The translations under genes and the position numbers were made by a program. Of a stretch of DNA of 64,000 nucleotides, positions 62,322 to 64,000 are shown in pieces. The notes beneath the pieces are model-generated. The model did not search any database. It saw only the letters and a list, made by a program, of their open reading frames with translations, and had not been told where the DNA came from. The DNA comes from Microbacterium sp. zg-B185 (GTDB taxonomy: Bacteria > Actinomycetota > Actinomycetes > Actinomycetales > Microbacteriaceae). Within the stretch, counting starts at the first letter, position 1. Each line of letters starts with the position of its first letter. The stretch spans positions 2,790,001 through 2,854,000 of the forward strand of contig NZ_CP126739.1 in NCBI RefSeq assembly GCF_030246885.1. Direction: 5' to 3'.

Positions 62322-64000
62322 CGGCTGATTGCCTCCCTGCGCACCGGCGGCAGCACGGGGATCTCGGAGCGCAGCGTCTCGAGCTGCTTGATCTGAGTCC
62401 GCAGCTGCGTCATCCGCTGGTCCGTGTCCGCGGCGAACGTGCCGGCAGCCTGCTTGGCGGCGAGCACCGACTCCGACAGCGAGCGGTGGAACTCGTCCGC
62501 GATGCCGCCGAAGTGGTCGCGCGCGGAACGCTGCACCAGGCGGAGCCGGTCCTTCAGCTGCTTGCTGACCTGGAAGGTGACCTCGTCGATGTACCGACGG
62601 ACCAGGTTCTTCGCCTCGAACTGCCGGCGCGAGAGCCGCGAGCCCATGTCCTCGCGGTACGCGCGACGCCCCACCAGGATGCCGGCGAGCAGCGAGAGCG
62701 GGTTGATCAGGCTCAGGCCGATCAGTCCGGTGGCCAGGCCCACCATCAGCACACCACCGTACGAGCCGCGGACACCGATGTAGATCTTCTCGCCCGCGCC
62801 CATCTGGCCGGCGTTCAGCTTCGCGATGCCTTCGACCGGGTCCAGGACACCCTCGGTGTTGCCGACCTCGATGAGGGGCAGCTCGTTGCCGCCCTCCGCG
62901 AACAGCTCGGCGACCTCTTCGGACAGCCACCGCGAGCGCTCGTCGGTCCACACGAACGTCTCCGAGATGGCGGCCGCGACGCGCTGGTCGAGCCACTCGG
63001 TGATCTGGTCCCAGATCGGGCCAGGATCGCCCTCGTCGATGGATTTCTCCGCCTCGCGCTGCACCTTGCGCAGACGGTCACGCAGGTCGTGCTCCATATC
63101 GGAGATGAGGTCGGCCACGCCGTCGCTCAGGGTGACCTGCCACCGGGAGGAGCGGCCGCGGAACTCGTCGGCCCGCGCCTTCGCATCCTCCAGCTGCGCG
63201 ATCATCCGGGGGGTGTCCTCGGGATGCTCCAGCGCGTTCAGTTCGGAGCGCAGCGACATCGTCAGCTGATCGACGACCGAGGCCAGGTCGTGCACGGCGG
63301 CACGCTCGTGGATGACCTCGGCGCGCTCCAGCACCTCCCGGCGCAGGTGCGCGACGAGCGCCGGGAACCCGGACTCGTCGTTGAGTTCGCGATCCTGCAG
63401 CTCCGCCGCCATCATCCGAAGGTCGCTGGAGACCGTGAACATCGGCACCTCGCCGACCTCGCCCAGGTGCGAGCGGTCGAGGCGCTCGATCTGCCGCCAG
63501 TCCGGGTAGAGGTCGGTCTTGGCCAGCACGGCCGCGACGTTCGGGGACACGCGCATCGCGTGCTTGAGGAACTGGATCTCGGGCTCGGTGTACTCCTGCG
63601 AGGCATCCGAGACGAGCAGCACGGCGTGCGCCGACGAGAGGGCGGCCAGAGTGGTCAGCGAGTTCGACGAGTCCAGTCCCCCGACGCCGGGTGAGTCGAC
63701 GATCCGCAGACCGCCTTTGAGGATCTCGCGGGGCAGCAGCACTTCGGCCGACACGATCTGGCGCTCGTTGCCCGGGTTGCCCTTCTCCGAGACGAGATCA
63801 CCCAGATCCTCGAGCGCGATCTCCTGGCGCTGGATGACGCCGGGACCGTCGGACTCGTGATGGATCAGGATCGCCGCAGAGGCCGTCTCGGCGTATCCGA
63901 CCGACGTCGGCACGCTCGTGGCCACATCGTCATCGACCGGGCACGCGGGTGCGTTGACGAGCGCGTTGATGAGCTTGCTCTTGCCCTTCTTGAACTCGCC
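62318..64000 (-). CDS. dynamin-like GTPase (IniA-like), truncated by window edge
   Basis: At least 560 residues, open to base 64000, so the first residues are missing. G1 is GEFKKGKSKLINAL at the very edge, G3 LRIVDSPGVGGLDSS, G4 AVLAKTDLYPDW. A membrane-inserting segment (about 63 nt either side of 62720: GSYGGVLMVGLATGLIGLSL and NPLSLLAGILVGR) lies in the stalk, as in IniA, and coiled regions flank it. The downstream dynamin overlaps its stop (GTGA). In mycobacteria IniA mediates membrane fission-type activity. Convergent with the Hsp70-LuxR-IniB run. Confidence 0.93.
   Translation of the reverse strand, partial: GEFKKGKSKLINALVNAPACPVDDDVATSVPTSVGYAETASAAILIHHESDGPGVIQRQEIALEDLGDLVSEKGNPGNERQIVSAEVLLPREILKGGLRIVDSPGVGGLDSSNSLTTLAALSSAHAVLLVSDASQEYTEPEIQFLKHAMRVSPNVAAVLAKTDLYPDWRQIERLDRSHLGEVGEVPMFTVSSDLRMMAAELQDRELNDESGFPALVAHLRREVLERAEVIHERAAVHDLASVVDQLTMSLRSELNALEHPEDTPRMIAQLEDAKARADEFRGRSSRWQVTLSDGVADLISDMEHDLRDRLRKVQREAEKSIDEGDPGPIWDQITEWLDQRVAAAISETFVWTDERSRWLSEEVAELFAEGGNELPLIEVGNTEGVLDPVEGIAKLNAGQMGAGEKIYIGVRGSYGGVLMVGLATGLIGLSLINPLSLLAGILVGRRAYREDMGSRLSRRQFEAKNLVRRYIDEVTFQVSKQLKDRLRLVQRSARDHFGGIADEFHRSLSESVLAAKQAAGTFAADTDQRMTQLRTQIKQLETLRSEIPVLPPVRREAISR

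Overview
The window is high-GC actinobacterial DNA. The gene content, the dense use of GGATGCC/GGCATCC words, the DUF7882 protein, the ctaD, guaB3 and liv genes and an iniBAC-like dynamin locus all suggest Microbacteriaceae, most likely a Microbacterium-type chromosome. No plasmid or prophage core functions are visible. Identification is by recognised motifs and protein families only; no search was run.

Layout. 1-2.0 kb: the edge of a drug-type ABC ATPase, divergent from a WYL regulator. 2.1-4.8 kb: a patchy, gene-poor segment with a tRNA-like fold, a short phage tail-collar protein, a DUF7882 protein and a possible IS5-type transposase remnant. 4.0-6.5 kb: a TetR repressor with a perfect operator, divergent from two stress-type envelope genes (a membrane protein and a PRC-barrel/DUF2382 protein). 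6.6-8.1 kb: a glyoxalase-fold protein and a second WYL regulator sharing an inverted-repeat operator. 8.5-10.8 kb: a secreted ScyD/ScyE protein, then decayed SDR and phosphotransferase genes carrying a 3 x 32-bp tandem repeat over the start codon. 10.9-24 kb: an orphan ctaD, phosphoketolase, a TAT-exported phospholipase C-type enzyme, a glycerophosphodiesterase, Bax-inhibitor, a membrane-fused S33 hydrolase, an XRE regulator and a LigD-type polymerase. 24-27.6 kb: intergenic palindromic repeats, a paired clpP locus (one copy frameshifted and lacking the catalytic serine), an iteron-like array and a glycosyltransferase. 27.7-31.8 kb: a translationally coupled guaB3-SURF1-DUF3817-guaA operon. 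33.2-42.3 kb: a branched-chain-type ABC transporter with a fused permease, coupled to two carboxymuconolactone-decarboxylase-fold proteins and facing two flavoproteins; this looks like import plus oxidative catabolism of an unknown substrate. 42.4-49.8 kb: guaB and a second complete liv transporter. 50-53 kb: copZ-copA-csoR with a CsoR-type box. 53-54.6 kb: rarD and groES with two CIRCE elements.

54.9-64 kb is the most interesting part: a membrane-anchored Hsp70-like protein with a Pro/Thr/Asp-rich tail, a large AAA-LuxR regulator, an IniB-N-type acidic protein, a small four-helix membrane protein and, convergent and overlapping the latter, two tandem dynamin-like GTPases. It resembles the mycobacterial iniBAC/iniR set with a chaperone-like component added, and it reads as an envelope-stress or membrane-remodelling module.

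Three families of palindromic intergenic repeats (A, B and C) recur through the window, and several single-base frameshifts lie in short C/G runs. The frameshifts may be real decay or base-calling errors.
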